A stretch of DNA of 34,659 nt. Origin: an uncultured Bacilli bacterium. GTDB taxonomy: Bacteria > Bacillota_I > Bacilli_A > RF39 > UBA660. The notes under the pieces are model-generated. The model made no database searches. It was not told the origin of the DNA and saw only the letters and a program-made list of their open reading frames with translations. The stretch is from positions 1-34,659 of the forward strand of contig CALVQK010000013.1 of NCBI GenBank assembly GCA_944358305.1, in the 5' to 3' direction. Shown piece by piece: positions 8,533 to 17,500 of this stretch; positions within the stretch are counted from its first letter, which is position 1; every line of letters begins with the position of its first letter. Made by a program: the position numbers and the translations under genes.

Positions 8533-10638
8533 ATGAAGAAAGATAAAATAGGTATTATAACTATAATAATTATAATTTTGTTATTTGGGTTAACTTTGTT
8601 AAAAAATATTGTATTTAATACAGAGATAGATTTTTTAGATTATATATTTAATTTGTTATTAATAATCTTTTTCTTTATATTAAATATTAAAGTGTTTAAA
8701 AAAGAACGAAGATTTTATAAGCTTATAAATTTAGTTTTAATTATTAATTGTCTTTTAGCATTAATATTTAATTCTTATAGTGGTACTGGGTTCCTATTGC
8801 TTTATGCTTTTATTTTATTAATTACCTTTGCTTGTATGATTAAAACTAAATTAAGGTTTGAAATATCTTTAGTTATTTCTATATCTATTTTAATTTTTAG
8901 TTTTATTGTTTTAGGACTTTTAAATCTTTTATCTATGTCATTACTTTTTTTGCTTATTATATCTTTAGCTTTACTATATTATATTTATCATAATAATAAA
9001 TTATTTTTTAGTAATTTAGATACAATTGATACAAAAACAATTATTATTTTTTCTGTCTTATTTTTAGTTGCAATTTTAGGTGGAGTAGGTAGATATGTTC
9101 ATTCATATGATGAGTATTCATATTGGGCTTATGCTGCTAAGATTGCAATTGATCAAGACTCATTATATGCAGTAATTAGTAATTTGGGAGCGACTAGGGC
9201 TTATCCTCCAGTTTCTACAATTTGGCACTATATAATAAGTATTTTTAGTGGATATAGTGAACCTAATTTATATATTGGCCTTTCACTTTTAACCTTTATT
9301 TACCTTATGCCAGCTTTTATGTATATTATCAATAAAAAAAGTTTTACAATTCTTGTATTTTTGGTAGCTATTGTTTTCTTTCCATTAATGTTTAATGGTT
9401 CTATTACTTATACTTTATTGTATGTCGATTTATTATTAGGAGTACTTTGTGGTTGTACAATTATATTAGAACATTATTGTAGTAAACATAATTTAAAAAA
9501 ATGGCCAGTTCTGTTAATTTTATTAATTATAACAATGTTAAAAGCTAATGGGTTTGTCTTTGCTTTATCATTATTACTTTTATTTTATTTAAAAGAATTA
9601 TCTGTTAATAAGTTATCTTTTAAAAATATATGGAAAACATTAATTAAATATATTCTACCAGGCATTCTTATTTTATGTTTCTTTGTTTTATGGAGATTAT
9701 TTGCAAGTTCTGATATTGTAAAATCTATAGCTTATGATTATTCATTAATGCCTGATTCTTTGAAAACGGATTTGTTACCAAAACTTGAACCACAATTTAT
9801 TTTGAATTTTTATAATAATGTTTTATCATCTATTGATGAAACTATAGTTTATGGCTTTATTAGTATTCCTTTATTTGCTTACTTAATTGTAACTTTATAT
9901 CTTATTTATAGGGTTGATTTTAAAGAAAGTAAAGTTAAAAATATATTCTGTTTTCTTTTACCATATATTATTTCTTATGCAGTTTTCTTTTGTTTAACAG
10001 CTTTATCATTATTTGTAATGTTTTCTAAATATGAGGCTTCAACTCTTGCTTCTTTTGGAAGATATTTAGCACCTATTAATATGGCTCTTATGATTTATGT
10101 GTTATATAGGTTAAGTGATACTAAAGAAATTACAACTATTCATGTTTTATCACTTGCTCTTATAGTGCTAGTAGGTTTTTCTAATATTACATATTTCCTA
10201 ACTGATATAAAAGCAAGAAGGGAAACCATGCATATAAGTGAGGCTAGACAAGAAATGTTTTCTGTAATAAATGAAAAAACAGATGAAGATTCCAAAATAT
10301 TTGTTATTAATCAAAGTGATGAAAATTCAATAATGCCTCTTTGGTATGCTAGGTATTATGTTTATCCTAGGATTGTTAATGCTAATCCTTATGCGATAAC
10401 TTGGAAAGTTAAAACTCCTTCTAATGAATGGGATTTACAAGATTGGGGATTAACTAAAAAAGAATTTATTGATCATATAATAAATTATGATTTTGATTAT
10501 GTTTTCTTTTATAGTACAACAGAGGAGTTGATTGATCTGTTTAGCAATAATGTAGAAAATGAAAAAGATTTAAAAAAATATAAATTATTTAAAGTAGAAA
10601 ATAAACAACAGCATTTTTGGTTAGAGCCTGTAAAATAA
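8533..10638 (+). CDS. GT-C fold membrane glycosyltransferase (GT39/ArnT-like)
   Basis: A 701-residue polytopic membrane protein with about a dozen hydrophobic segments and a soluble C-terminal region (about residues 560-701). The first large outside loop carries SYDEYSYWAY with adjacent acidic residues (Asp193, Glu194) after a membrane segment, followed by RAYPPVSTIWHY. This is the hallmark of GT-C enzymes that use a polyprenyl-phosphate sugar on the outer membrane face. The family assignment rests on topology and this motif only; the sugar and acceptor are unknown. It follows the cytoplasmic transferases and precedes a second GT-C-like gene, suggesting extracytoplasmic decoration of the exported polymer. 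Confidence 0.7.
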   Translation: MKKDKIGIITIIIIILLFGLTLLKNIVFNTEIDFLDYIFNLLLIIFFFILNIKVFKKERRFYKLINLVLIINCLLALIFNSYSGTGFLLLYAFILLITFACMIKTKLRFEISLVISISILIFSFIVLGLLNLLSMSLLFLLIISLALLYYIYHNNKLFFSNLDTIDTKTIIIFSVLFLVAILGGVGRYVHSYDEYSYWAYAAKIAIDQDSLYAVISNLGATRAYPPVSTIWHYIISIFSGYSEPNLYIGLSLLTFIYLMPAFMYIINKKSFTILVFLVAIVFFPLMFNGSITYTLLYVDLLLGVLCGCTIILEHYCSKHNLKKWPVLLILLIITMLKANGFVFALSLLLLFYLKELSVNKLSFKNIWKTLIKYILPGILILCFFVLWRLFASSDIVKSIAYDYSLMPDSLKTDLLPKLEPQFILNFYNNVLSSIDETIVYGFISIPLFAYLIVTLYLIYRVDFKESKVKNIFCFLLPYIISYAVFFCLTALSLFVMFSKYEASTLASFGRYLAPINMALMIYVLYRLSDTKEITTIHVLSLALIVLVGFSNITYFLTDIKARRETMHISEARQEMFSVINEKTDEDSKIFVINQSDENSIMPLWYARYYVYPRIVNANPYAITWKVKTPSNEWDLQDWGLTKKEFIDHIINYDFDYVFFYSTTEELIDLFSNNVENEKDLKKYKLFKVENKQQHFWLEPVK

Positions 10639-10696
10639 GTTAGTTTATGATAGTTAGAAAAATTTATATTATCCTAAAATATGTGGGAGGTAAATT

Positions 10697-12232
10697 ATGA
10701 AATTTTTCAAAAAAATAAGTTATAAAAAATTTATTTTACCAGTTATTGTAATTTTAAGTGAAATTTTTATATATTTTCAAATGGTTTATAATAACGAAAA
10801 TATAACTTTAAAATATCAACTTGTCTTTTTGGCAGTTTGTATTATTTCCAATATTGGGGCACTTATAATTTTTCACTTTTTGAAAAAAAATCATGATTTA
10901 AAAATAGAAAAATTGTTTTTAATTATTGCTTCAGTATATGGTGGTATATATTTAATTTTTGTACCTGCTCTTTTAGGGACTGATGAATTACCTCATTTTT
11001 TAAGACCTTATCAAATATCTGTTGGTGATGTTGTTGTAGCAAATCCAGAAAAAAATGAAACAAAATTGCCTAAAGCTATTGGCGATTTTGTGGGAGAAAA
11101 AGTAGTTGCTAATCGTTATACTGAAAAATATATATTAGATGGAACTGATTATAGTGATACTATACCTTTATGGAATGGTGATGTTACTTCTATTGATTAT
11201 TCACCACTTCCTTATGTTCCACAAATAATTGGCTTTTTTCTTTCTAAAATATTTCAGTTAAGTCCTTTACTTATATTATATACTGTACGATTATGTAATT
11301 TTGTTACTTGGTTAGGATTAGGATATGCTGCTTTCAGATTATTACCTGTAAAGAAAATGTTTGCTCTTGTTTTATATACTTCTCCAGCAGTATTATCTTT
11401 AGTTAGTACTTGTAGTGCTGATGCTTTTTCTTTGGGCTTATTCTTTGTGTTTATTTCATATATTTTAAATTTAATTCATAATAAAAGAGAGTTTAATAGA
11501 AAAAATTTTCTGATACTTGGTTTAATTTCCATAGCTTTTTCTACATATAAGATTTTTTATGTTCTGTATGTTTTACTATTATTTTTGATTCCTAAGGAAT
11601 GTTTTAAAAATAGCACAAAAAAGAAAATTGCTACTTTATTACCAATCATTCTTATATCTTTTATTATAGATTTTGTTTGGTTCATGCTATCAGCAGTGGG
11701 CCATGTAGGTAATGAGTCAGTTCAAAAACAGATTGAATTTATTTTAATGCATCCTTTCAAATACATTTTTATTTTTATAAATACTTTTATTGATTCAATT
11801 ATAAGTAAATATTTTGTTAATCTTACAGCTGGTAATGGAATGTGTTATGGTTTAGCTAGAATTAATCAATTATTTATATATGCTTATAGTGGATGTTTTG
11901 TTGCTTCATACTTTTATGATAATAAGAAAGTAAAAATGGGTAAGTATAGTAAAATATTAATTATTCTTGTTTGTTTGGCTATAGTTGGTTTAGTTTCGAC
12001 GACATTATATTTAGATTGGACAAGTTCTAGATTAGGTGTAGGATCTCTTAAAATTGTTGGAGTTCAGGCAAGATATTTTTGGCTGCTTTTGATTCCTATT
12101 GCATGTATTTTACCTAATTGTAAAAGATGTTTAAAAGATGGGAAGAAACTTATTAAGTTTACTACTATTTTAAATACTATAATATTGGTAAATACAATAA
12201 GTTCTTTATTGTTGGCTGTATTTCCAAAATAA
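10697..12232 (+). CDS. DUF2142 family membrane protein (GT-C-like)
   Basis: A 511-residue protein with about eleven transmembrane segments. It has the DUF2142 hallmark GTDELPHFLRPYQIS (Asp96, Glu97) in the first outside loop, then PLWNGDVTSIDYSPLPYVPQ. DUF2142 proteins resemble GT-C polyprenyl-phosphate-sugar-dependent transferases and occur in polysaccharide and teichoic acid clusters; none is assigned a precise reaction here. GGGAGG precedes the ATG. It is the last gene of the first operon: a stem-loop with a T tract begins 11 bases after its stop codon. Confidence 0.78.
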   Translation: MKFFKKISYKKFILPVIVILSEIFIYFQMVYNNENITLKYQLVFLAVCIISNIGALIIFHFLKKNHDLKIEKLFLIIASVYGGIYLIFVPALLGTDELPHFLRPYQISVGDVVVANPEKNETKLPKAIGDFVGEKVVANRYTEKYILDGTDYSDTIPLWNGDVTSIDYSPLPYVPQIIGFFLSKIFQLSPLLILYTVRLCNFVTWLGLGYAAFRLLPVKKMFALVLYTSPAVLSLVSTCSADAFSLGLFFVFISYILNLIHNKREFNRKNFLILGLISIAFSTYKIFYVLYVLLLFLIPKECFKNSTKKKIATLLPIILISFIIDFVWFMLSAVGHVGNESVQKQIEFILMHPFKYIFIFINTFIDSIISKYFVNLTAGNGMCYGLARINQLFIYAYSGCFVASYFYDNKKVKMGKYSKILIILVCLAIVGLVSTTLYLDWTSSRLGVGSLKIVGVQARYFWLLLIPIACILPNCKRCLKDGKKLIKFTTILNTIILVNTISSLLLAVFPK

Positions 12233-12243
12233 TATTGTTTAAT

Positions 12244-12277
12244 AAAGCGGTTTATGTTGATAATAAACTGTTTTTAT
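12244..12277 (+). terminator. Intrinsic terminator of the envelope-polymer operon
   Basis: Arms CGGTTTAT (12248-12255) and ATAAACTG (12263-12270) form an 8-pair stem with one G-T pair and a 7-base loop, followed by TTTTTATT. The upstream AAAG can extend the stem into the T tract. Its loop contains the -35 box of the next promoter. Confidence 0.7.
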
Positions 12278-12285
12278 TGTATACT
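12257..12285 (+). promoter_or_regulatory. Promoter interleaved with the terminator, driving the second glycosylation operon
   Basis: TTGATA (12257-12262), a 17-base spacer and TATACT (12280-12285). The -35 box falls in the loop of the terminator stem and the spacer covers its right arm and T tract. It would transcribe the GT2 remnant and the genes that follow. Confidence 0.6.
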
Positions 12286-12300
12286 TTAATTGGTGATAGT

Positions 12301-12652
12301 ATGACAAAAAAAGATAAACTTCTTTTTGTAATTCCTGCTTATAAGGAAGAAGAAAATATTGACAAGGTATTAAAGGAAAAAAGATGTACCTAATACTAAT
12401 ATTTTAGCAATTAATAATTGTTCTCGTGATAAGGCAGTTGACATTGAAAAAAATAATATTAAATGTATTTCTAATATTTTTAATATGGGTTATGACAGGT
12501 ATAAAACATGCTGCTATTCATGATTATGATTATGTAATATAGTTTAATGATGGTGGATAATATATTGCTAAGGAAGCTATAAACTATATGAATATGCAAA
12601 GAAAAAATAATATAATTTGCTTAAAATATAACAATATTGAAGGAGAAAGAAG
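12301..12652 (+). pseudogene. Decayed GT2 (dolichyl-phosphate-mannose-synthase-like) glycosyltransferase
   Basis: Pieces of a GT2 enzyme can be read in three frames. From ATG 12301 comes KLLFVIPAYKEEENIDKVLKE, ending at TAA 12391. From 12383 comes DVPNTNILAINNCSRDKAVD up to NIFNMGY. From 12498 comes GIKHAAIHDYDYVI, then stop 12540, FNDGG, stop 12558, then YIAKEAIN. Intact relatives read QFDGDGQH where this copy reads stop-FNDGG-stop-Y, so both Gln codons became stops (consistent with C-to-T changes) and the metal-binding DGD is lost. There are at least two frameshifts, and everything after about residue 110 is missing. Intact members charge undecaprenyl phosphate with a sugar for GT-C enzymes. 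It probably survives only as the leader of the next operon. Confidence 0.85.
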
Positions 12653-13786
12653 ATGAAGAAAAGTAAAAAAACTATTGCTTTCTTTAATGGCTTTTATATT
12701 CCTCATTTAGGGGGGGTAGAAAGGTATACCAGTAAAGTAGTAGAAATATTAAAAAAGGATTATAATATTATAATAGTTACAACTAACGATAATAATTATC
12801 CTAATAAGGAAGAGTTAGATGGCATTAAAGTTTATCGCTTGCCGGTTTATTCTTTATGTAAAAATCGTTATCCATTTTTACATAAAAATAAAGAATATAG
12901 GAGTTTATTAGAAGATATAAGAAAAGAAAAAATTGACTATGTTATATGTAATACAAGATATTATCAAACTAGTATTTTAGGTGCTGTAATCAGTAAAGAG
13001 AAAAAGTGTCCTTTGTATATTATTGATCATAGTAGTAATCATATAAGTATAGGTAATAAAGTGCTTGACTATTTTGGCTCTTTATATGAACATTATTTAA
13101 CAAAAAAAATTAAGAAATATAATCCTAAATTTTATGGTGTTTCTAAAAGATGTAATAAGTGGTTAAAACATTTTGATATTAAAGCATCTGGTGTTTTTTA
13201 TAATGCTATAGATGATAAAGTTTATGATGAGTTTTATAAAGAAATTGATAATGGTGATACTGTTATAATAAGTTATATAGGAAGAATTATTAAAGAAAAA
13301 GGAATTTTAAATTTACTTGATGCTTTTGTGGATTTAAGAAAAAAATATTCTAATATAGAGCTTTATGTAGCAGGAGATGGACCACTTTTAGATGGTTTAA
13401 AAAATAAGTATACTGATTCTAGTATTCATTTCTTAGGTAAACTTAATTATGAAGAAGTAATGAATTTATGTGTTAAGACTGATATGTTTGTTCATCCTTC
13501 TATGTATCCTGAAGGCTTACCTACTTCTATTTTGGAAGCAGGTGTTATGAAATGTGCAGTTATTGCAACAGATCGTGGTGGTACTAAAGAAGTAATCAAT
13601 AATAATAATGTTGGTTTGATTGTAGAGGAAAATGTTGATGATTTAATTAAAAAAATGAATTATCTTTTGGAAAATAAGGATAAGATGAATGAGTTGAAAG
13701 AAAACATTCATAGACGTATTATCCAAAAATTCACATGGAAACAAACCGCAAAATCAATAGAAAAGGAGTTAGAAAATGAAAGATAA
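12653..13786 (+). CDS. GT4 family glycosyltransferase
   Basis: A 377-residue GT-B enzyme of the GT4 type. The N-terminal lobe begins IAFFNGFYIPHLGGVERY, the glycine-rich acceptor-side loop. The C-terminal lobe has YIGRIIKEKGILNLLDAF, ELYVAGDGPLL and the donor-binding segment PEGLPTSILEAGVMKCAVIA with the E-x7-E pattern (the two Glu residues of PEG and LEA), then TDRGGTKEVI. AGGAG lies 7 bases before the ATG. It has no membrane segments and would add a sugar from a nucleotide donor in the cytoplasm. It overlaps the next gene by 11 bases, so the two are likely made together. Confidence 0.88.
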   Translation: MKKSKKTIAFFNGFYIPHLGGVERYTSKVVEILKKDYNIIIVTTNDNNYPNKEELDGIKVYRLPVYSLCKNRYPFLHKNKEYRSLLEDIRKEKIDYVICNTRYYQTSILGAVISKEKKCPLYIIDHSSNHISIGNKVLDYFGSLYEHYLTKKIKKYNPKFYGVSKRCNKWLKHFDIKASGVFYNAIDDKVYDEFYKEIDNGDTVIISYIGRIIKEKGILNLLDAFVDLRKKYSNIELYVAGDGPLLDGLKNKYTDSSIHFLGKLNYEEVMNLCVKTDMFVHPSMYPEGLPTSILEAGVMKCAVIATDRGGTKEVINNNNVGLIVEENVDDLIKKMNYLLENKDKMNELKENIHRRIIQKFTWKQTAKSIEKELENER

Positions 13787-14846
13787 TAAAATAATAAATG
13801 TATGTGTAATTGGTGGGGGAAATATTACTAATACTAGACATATTCCAGCTTTAAGAAAATTAAAAGACGTAAATATAGTAGGGGTTATTAGTGATGTTCA
13901 AGGTAAACTAGATTCAACTTGTAAAAAGAATAATATTGAACATGGCCTTTTAGTAAATGATCCTAAAAATGATATAGAAAAGGTAAAGAAATGTGATTGG
14001 TTCAAGGATGTAGATGCTGTAGTTATTGGAACACCACCACAACAACATTATCCACTTGCTAAAATGGCTCTTACTTTAAAAAAAGATGTTTTAGTAGAAA
14101 AGCCAATGACAATGAATGTTAAAGAAGCTGATGAATTAATTAAATTAGCTAAAAAGAATAATTTAATTTTTAATGTAGTACATAATTTTAATTATACAAG
14201 TGGTATGAAAAAAATTAATAAAATAATCGAAGAAAAAAAATATGGAGAAATTGTTTCTATTACAGAAGTACAATTTACTAATCGTAATAGACGATTACCA
14301 AGCTGGTATAACGAATTACCATTAGGTTTATTTTATGATGAAGCAGCACATTTTATTTATCTTTTAAAGCGTCATGGCGGAGATTTGAAGATTGAAGATG
14401 TTCATGCTATTTATAATAAAGATAAGAAAGATGCTACACCTAGGATGCTAAGTGTAGATGCTATGGCAGGTAAAGTGCCAGTTCATATGTTTTTGAATTT
14501 TAATTCTCCAGTGTGTGAATGGAATTATGTTATTAATTTTGAAAATAGAATTATTAATTATGATTTATTTAGGGATATAGTTGTAGATTTACCAACTGAT
14601 AATGAGCATTATAGTAAAGACATTTTAAAAAATGATATTTCTAAGACTTTCCAATATTGGGGACGTTTTGTAAAGAATGGTTTTAAAATGATTACAGGTA
14701 ATTTGTTATATGGTCATGAAGATATTTTAGAGAAATTTATTAATGCAGTTAGAACAAGAGAGGTAGATGAGTATATGAGTGGAGAAGCAGGTAGAAGTAC
14801 AGTAGAATCAATGAATGAAATAGTAGAAAAGGCGAATAAGAGATAA
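13776..14846 (+). CDS. Gfo/Idh/MocA family oxidoreductase
   Basis: A 356-residue protein with an N-terminal Rossmann fold (VCVIGGGNITNTRHIPAL), the family's VEKPMTMN motif holding the conserved Lys of the EKP triad, and a C-terminal alpha/beta domain (VVHNFNY, then FYDEAAHFIYLL with the His expected in the active site). Such enzymes oxidise or reduce sugars or nucleotide sugars with NAD(P). Sandwiched between a GT4 gene and a small flippase gene, it most likely makes or modifies the sugar used by the pathway. AAAGGAG within the previous gene precedes the ATG, and the stop codon overlaps the next start by one base (TAATG). Confidence 0.85.
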   Translation: MKDNKIINVCVIGGGNITNTRHIPALRKLKDVNIVGVISDVQGKLDSTCKKNNIEHGLLVNDPKNDIEKVKKCDWFKDVDAVVIGTPPQQHYPLAKMALTLKKDVLVEKPMTMNVKEADELIKLAKKNNLIFNVVHNFNYTSGMKKINKIIEEKKYGEIVSITEVQFTNRNRRLPSWYNELPLGLFYDEAAHFIYLLKRHGGDLKIEDVHAIYNKDKKDATPRMLSVDAMAGKVPVHMFLNFNSPVCEWNYVINFENRIINYDLFRDIVVDLPTDNEHYSKDILKNDISKTFQYWGRFVKNGFKMITGNLLYGHEDILEKFINAVRTREVDEYMSGEAGRSTVESMNEIVEKANKR

Positions 14847-15199
14847 TGAACTGGATTTATGTTATATTTTATGTGTTTTTTTCTGTTAGTGGTTCTACGC
14901 TTTTAAAATTTGGTTCTTCTGAGTCTGCTAAGGCTTTATTTACATTACCAATTGTAAATATGCCTATTTCTCTTTTGACATTTCTAGGGTTTGGTTTATA
15001 TGCATTGAGTTTCTTTTTCTATACAGTTTTACTTAGTAAATATGATTTATCAATAATTTCTCCATTAACTGTTGGTTTAGTTTACGTTCTTTTGATGATT
15101 ACAGCTTTCATATTTTTTAAAGAACAATTTACAGTTTATAAATTAATTGGTTCTTCTTTAATACTTTTAGGGATATTGATGATTATTATAAAAAAATAA
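14846..15199 (+). CDS. SMR/EamA-like four-helix membrane protein (ArnE/ArnF-like flippase subunit)
   Basis: A 117-residue protein with four transmembrane helices, the size and shape of small multidrug resistance proteins and of ArnE/ArnF-type subunits that flip undecaprenyl-phosphate sugars. It shares the SGSTLLKFGS start of helix 1 and the helix 3 pattern (YDLSIISPLTVGLVYVL). The conserved membrane Glu of drug-exporting EmrE is not seen at its usual place in helix 1, which argues against drug export. Its context next to sugar enzymes, a GT2 remnant and two GT-C proteins makes a lipid-sugar flippase the best reading. Start and stop are coupled to its neighbours. Confidence 0.7.
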   Translation: MNWIYVIFYVFFSVSGSTLLKFGSSESAKALFTLPIVNMPISLLTFLGFGLYALSFFFYTVLLSKYDLSIISPLTVGLVYVLLMITAFIFFKEQFTVYKLIGSSLILLGILMIIIKK

Positions 15200-15212
15200 A
15201 TAGGGTGATTTT

Positions 15213-16109
15213 ATGCTTGAAGTTAAACATATTACAAAATATTATGGAAATAATAGGGCAGTTGATAATTTGTCTTTTACTGTTAAAGATGGAGAAATAT
15301 TTGGATTATTAGGTGAAAATGGAGCAGGTAAAACTACTACTTTTAGAATTATTATGGGATTAATTGAAGCTAGTAGTGGAGAAGTTTTACTTGATGGTAA
15401 GAAAATTGATTATAGTTTGACTGATGAGATTGGTTTTGTTACAGAAGAGAGAAGTTTACTTACCAAGCTTACAGTGTTAGAACAATTAAAATTTTATGGA
15501 GTTTTAAAAGGACTTGATGAAAAGTTACTTGAAAAAGACATAGATAAATGGTTAGAAAAGTTTGAGATTACTAGTTATAAAAATAGAAAGATAAAAGAAC
15601 TATCTAAAGGTAATCAACAAAAGATTCAATTTATCTCTGCGATTATTAATCATCCTAAATTATTAATACTTGATGAGCCTTTTACAGGACTTGATCCTAT
15701 TAATGTTAAGATGATGAAAGATGCTATATATGATTTACAAAAAGAAGGTTGTTCTATTATTTTTTCTTCACATCAGATGGAATATATTGAAGATTTTTGT
15801 GAGAAGTTAGTTATTCTAGTAAAAGGACATCCGGTTGTAAGTGGAGATTTAAAAACTATAAAAAATGAATTTGGTATTAAAAATGTTATGTTAAGAGGAG
15901 AAGATTTACCACTTGATGAAATAGAAAAAGTTAAAGGCGTAATAAGCGTTTCTAAAGTAAAAGGAGAAATAGAAGTAAAAGTAGAATCTAGAGATATTGC
16001 TCCTAAAATATTCTCTTTAGTTAAAAATTCTAATATCACTAAATATGATGTAGTAGAGCCTACACTAAATGAAATATTTATTGCGAAAGTAGGTGGTATT
16101 CATGAATAA
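15213..16109 (+). CDS. ABC transporter ATP-binding protein (NatA-like)
   Basis: A 298-residue ATPase with Walker A (GENGAGKTTTF), signature LSKGNQQKIQF, Walker B (LLILDEP), D-loop (FTGLDP) and H-loop (IIFSSHQ). A C-terminal domain of about 85 residues is typical of NatA/YhaQ-type ATPases (DUF4162-like). It pairs with the following permease, whose start lies 8 bases inside this gene. NatAB-type pairs export sodium, drugs or peptides; the substrate here is unknown. It lies 13 bases after the flippase gene, so it probably shares the operon. A link to the polymer is not shown by sequence. Confidence 0.88.
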   Translation: MLEVKHITKYYGNNRAVDNLSFTVKDGEIFGLLGENGAGKTTTFRIIMGLIEASSGEVLLDGKKIDYSLTDEIGFVTEERSLLTKLTVLEQLKFYGVLKGLDEKLLEKDIDKWLEKFEITSYKNRKIKELSKGNQQKIQFISAIINHPKLLILDEPFTGLDPINVKMMKDAIYDLQKEGCSIIFSSHQMEYIEDFCEKLVILVKGHPVVSGDLKTIKNEFGIKNVMLRGEDLPLDEIEKVKGVISVSKVKGEIEVKVESRDIAPKIFSLVKNSNITKYDVVEPTLNEIFIAKVGGIHE

Positions 16110-17415
16110 GAAGTTTTGGTACCTTACTAAAGTTAGCTTAAGAAAAAAGGTTAAATCTAAATGGTTTGTTATTACTAATATAATACTTGCAGTAGCGATA
16201 ATTTTACTTTTAAATATTAATTCTCTTGTAACTTTCTTTGGAGGAGATTTTGATAGTAAGACTAATATAATTGTTATTGATAATAATACTAATAGTTATT
16301 CTTTACTTAAACAAAATTTAGAAAGTTATGCTAGTAGTTTAAATGATGAAGAAGACCTTAGAATATCTGTTACGGAAAGTAATGAGTCTTTAGAAACTTT
16401 AGAAGAAGATTTAAAAGATGATGAGATCTTAATAGAGTTAAATAGTAGTGAAGATGAGTATTTAACAGCAGAAGTTGTTTCTAATGAGAAAATAGATACT
16501 TTAACTTACCAAGTTATATCACAGGGATTAAATTCTACTAAGACTAGTATTGGTATGGCTGTTAATAATATAGATCCTAATGTTTTAAATAATATTTCTA
16601 GTCCTGTTTCTATAACAAGGGTAGCACTTAATGAAGAAAATAGTGTTGATGAGAATATGGGACTTATTATGAGTAGTGTTTTTCCAACAATTATTTTACC
16701 ATTCTTTATGTTAACAATGATATTAATTCAGATGGTAGGAGGAGAGATTTGTGAAGAAAAAACAACTCGTAGTATGGAAATAATTATTTCTAATGTTTCT
16801 CCTAAACAGCATTTAATGTCTAAAATACTTGCTAGTAATATATTTGTTATTTTACAAGGAGTACTCTTAGTAGTTTATACTGTTATAGGCTTTTTAATAA
16901 GTACTAATATGTTAAGTAATGGATTAGCTTTACCAAGTGATGTTACTTCTATCTTTGATAGTTTAGTAGCAGCGGGATTTATTGAAAAATTAGTTTATGT
17001 AATTCCCCTTACTTTAATATTAATAGTTTTATCTTTCTTAGCTTATTCAATTGTAGCAGGTATACTTGCTTCTATGACTGTTAATATGGAAGACTTTAGT
17101 CAACTACAGACACCGCTTGTTTTTATCTCTTTAGGGGGCTATTATTTAGCAATGATGGCTGGTATGTTTAATGGTTCTATTTTAATTAGAATACTTTCAT
17201 ATGTACCTTTCTTATCATCATTTGTTAGTCCTAGTCTTTATATGATGGGAGAGATTGGTTTAGTTGATATAATTATTTCTATTGTTGTCTTAATTTTATT
17301 TATTTACTTGATATTACATTTTGGTATTAGAGTATATAAAGTAGGAATACTTAATTATTCTAATGAAAAAGTATGGAGTAAATTTTTTAAGGCTTTTAAA
17401 AGTAAAGATGTTTAA
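16102..17415 (+). CDS. ABC-2 type transporter permease (NatB-like)
   Basis: A 437-residue permease. It has one N-terminal membrane segment, a soluble outside domain of about 160 residues, then five to six C-terminal helices with EICEEKTTRSMEIIISNVSP between them, the hallmark of the NatB/ABC2_membrane_3 family. ATG 16102 is chosen because AGGTGG lies about 5 bases upstream; an in-frame GTG at 16093 has no suitable site. The overlap with the ATPase gene suggests coupled translation. A terminator follows directly. Confidence 0.85.
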   Translation: MNKKFWYLTKVSLRKKVKSKWFVITNIILAVAIILLLNINSLVTFFGGDFDSKTNIIVIDNNTNSYSLLKQNLESYASSLNDEEDLRISVTESNESLETLEEDLKDDEILIELNSSEDEYLTAEVVSNEKIDTLTYQVISQGLNSTKTSIGMAVNNIDPNVLNNISSPVSITRVALNEENSVDENMGLIMSSVFPTIILPFFMLTMILIQMVGGEICEEKTTRSMEIIISNVSPKQHLMSKILASNIFVILQGVLLVVYTVIGFLISTNMLSNGLALPSDVTSIFDSLVAAGFIEKLVYVIPLTLILIVLSFLAYSIVAGILASMTVNMEDFSQLQTPLVFISLGGYYLAMMAGMFNGSILIRILSYVPFLSSFVSPSLYMMGEIGLVDIIISIVVLILFIYLILHFGIRVYKVGILNYSNEKVWSKFFKAFKSKDV

Positions 17416-17419
17416 TCTA

Positions 17420-17450
17420 AAAGCATGCTTATTATCAAGCATGTTTTTTC
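17420..17450 (+). terminator. Intrinsic terminator after the NatAB-type pair
   Basis: CATGCTT (17424-17430) and AAGCATG (17437-17443) form a 7-pair stem with a 6-base loop, extended by A-T pairs, followed by six T residues. Confidence 0.85.
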
Positions 17451-17500
17451 TTTCTAATTATTAAAAACTGTGGTAGACTAATAATAGAAGGATTGATGAT

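Noticed and set aside
14846..15199. Drug-efflux role for the small four-helix protein
   Set aside because: The membrane Glu typical of EmrE-like exporters is not at its usual place in helix 1, and the gene is embedded among sugar-processing genes.
15773..16039. Open frame of 88 codons on the minus strand inside the NatA-like gene
   Set aside because: It is antisense to a clear ABC ATPase and has a Ser/Thr/Phe composition typical of a shadow frame in AT-rich DNA.
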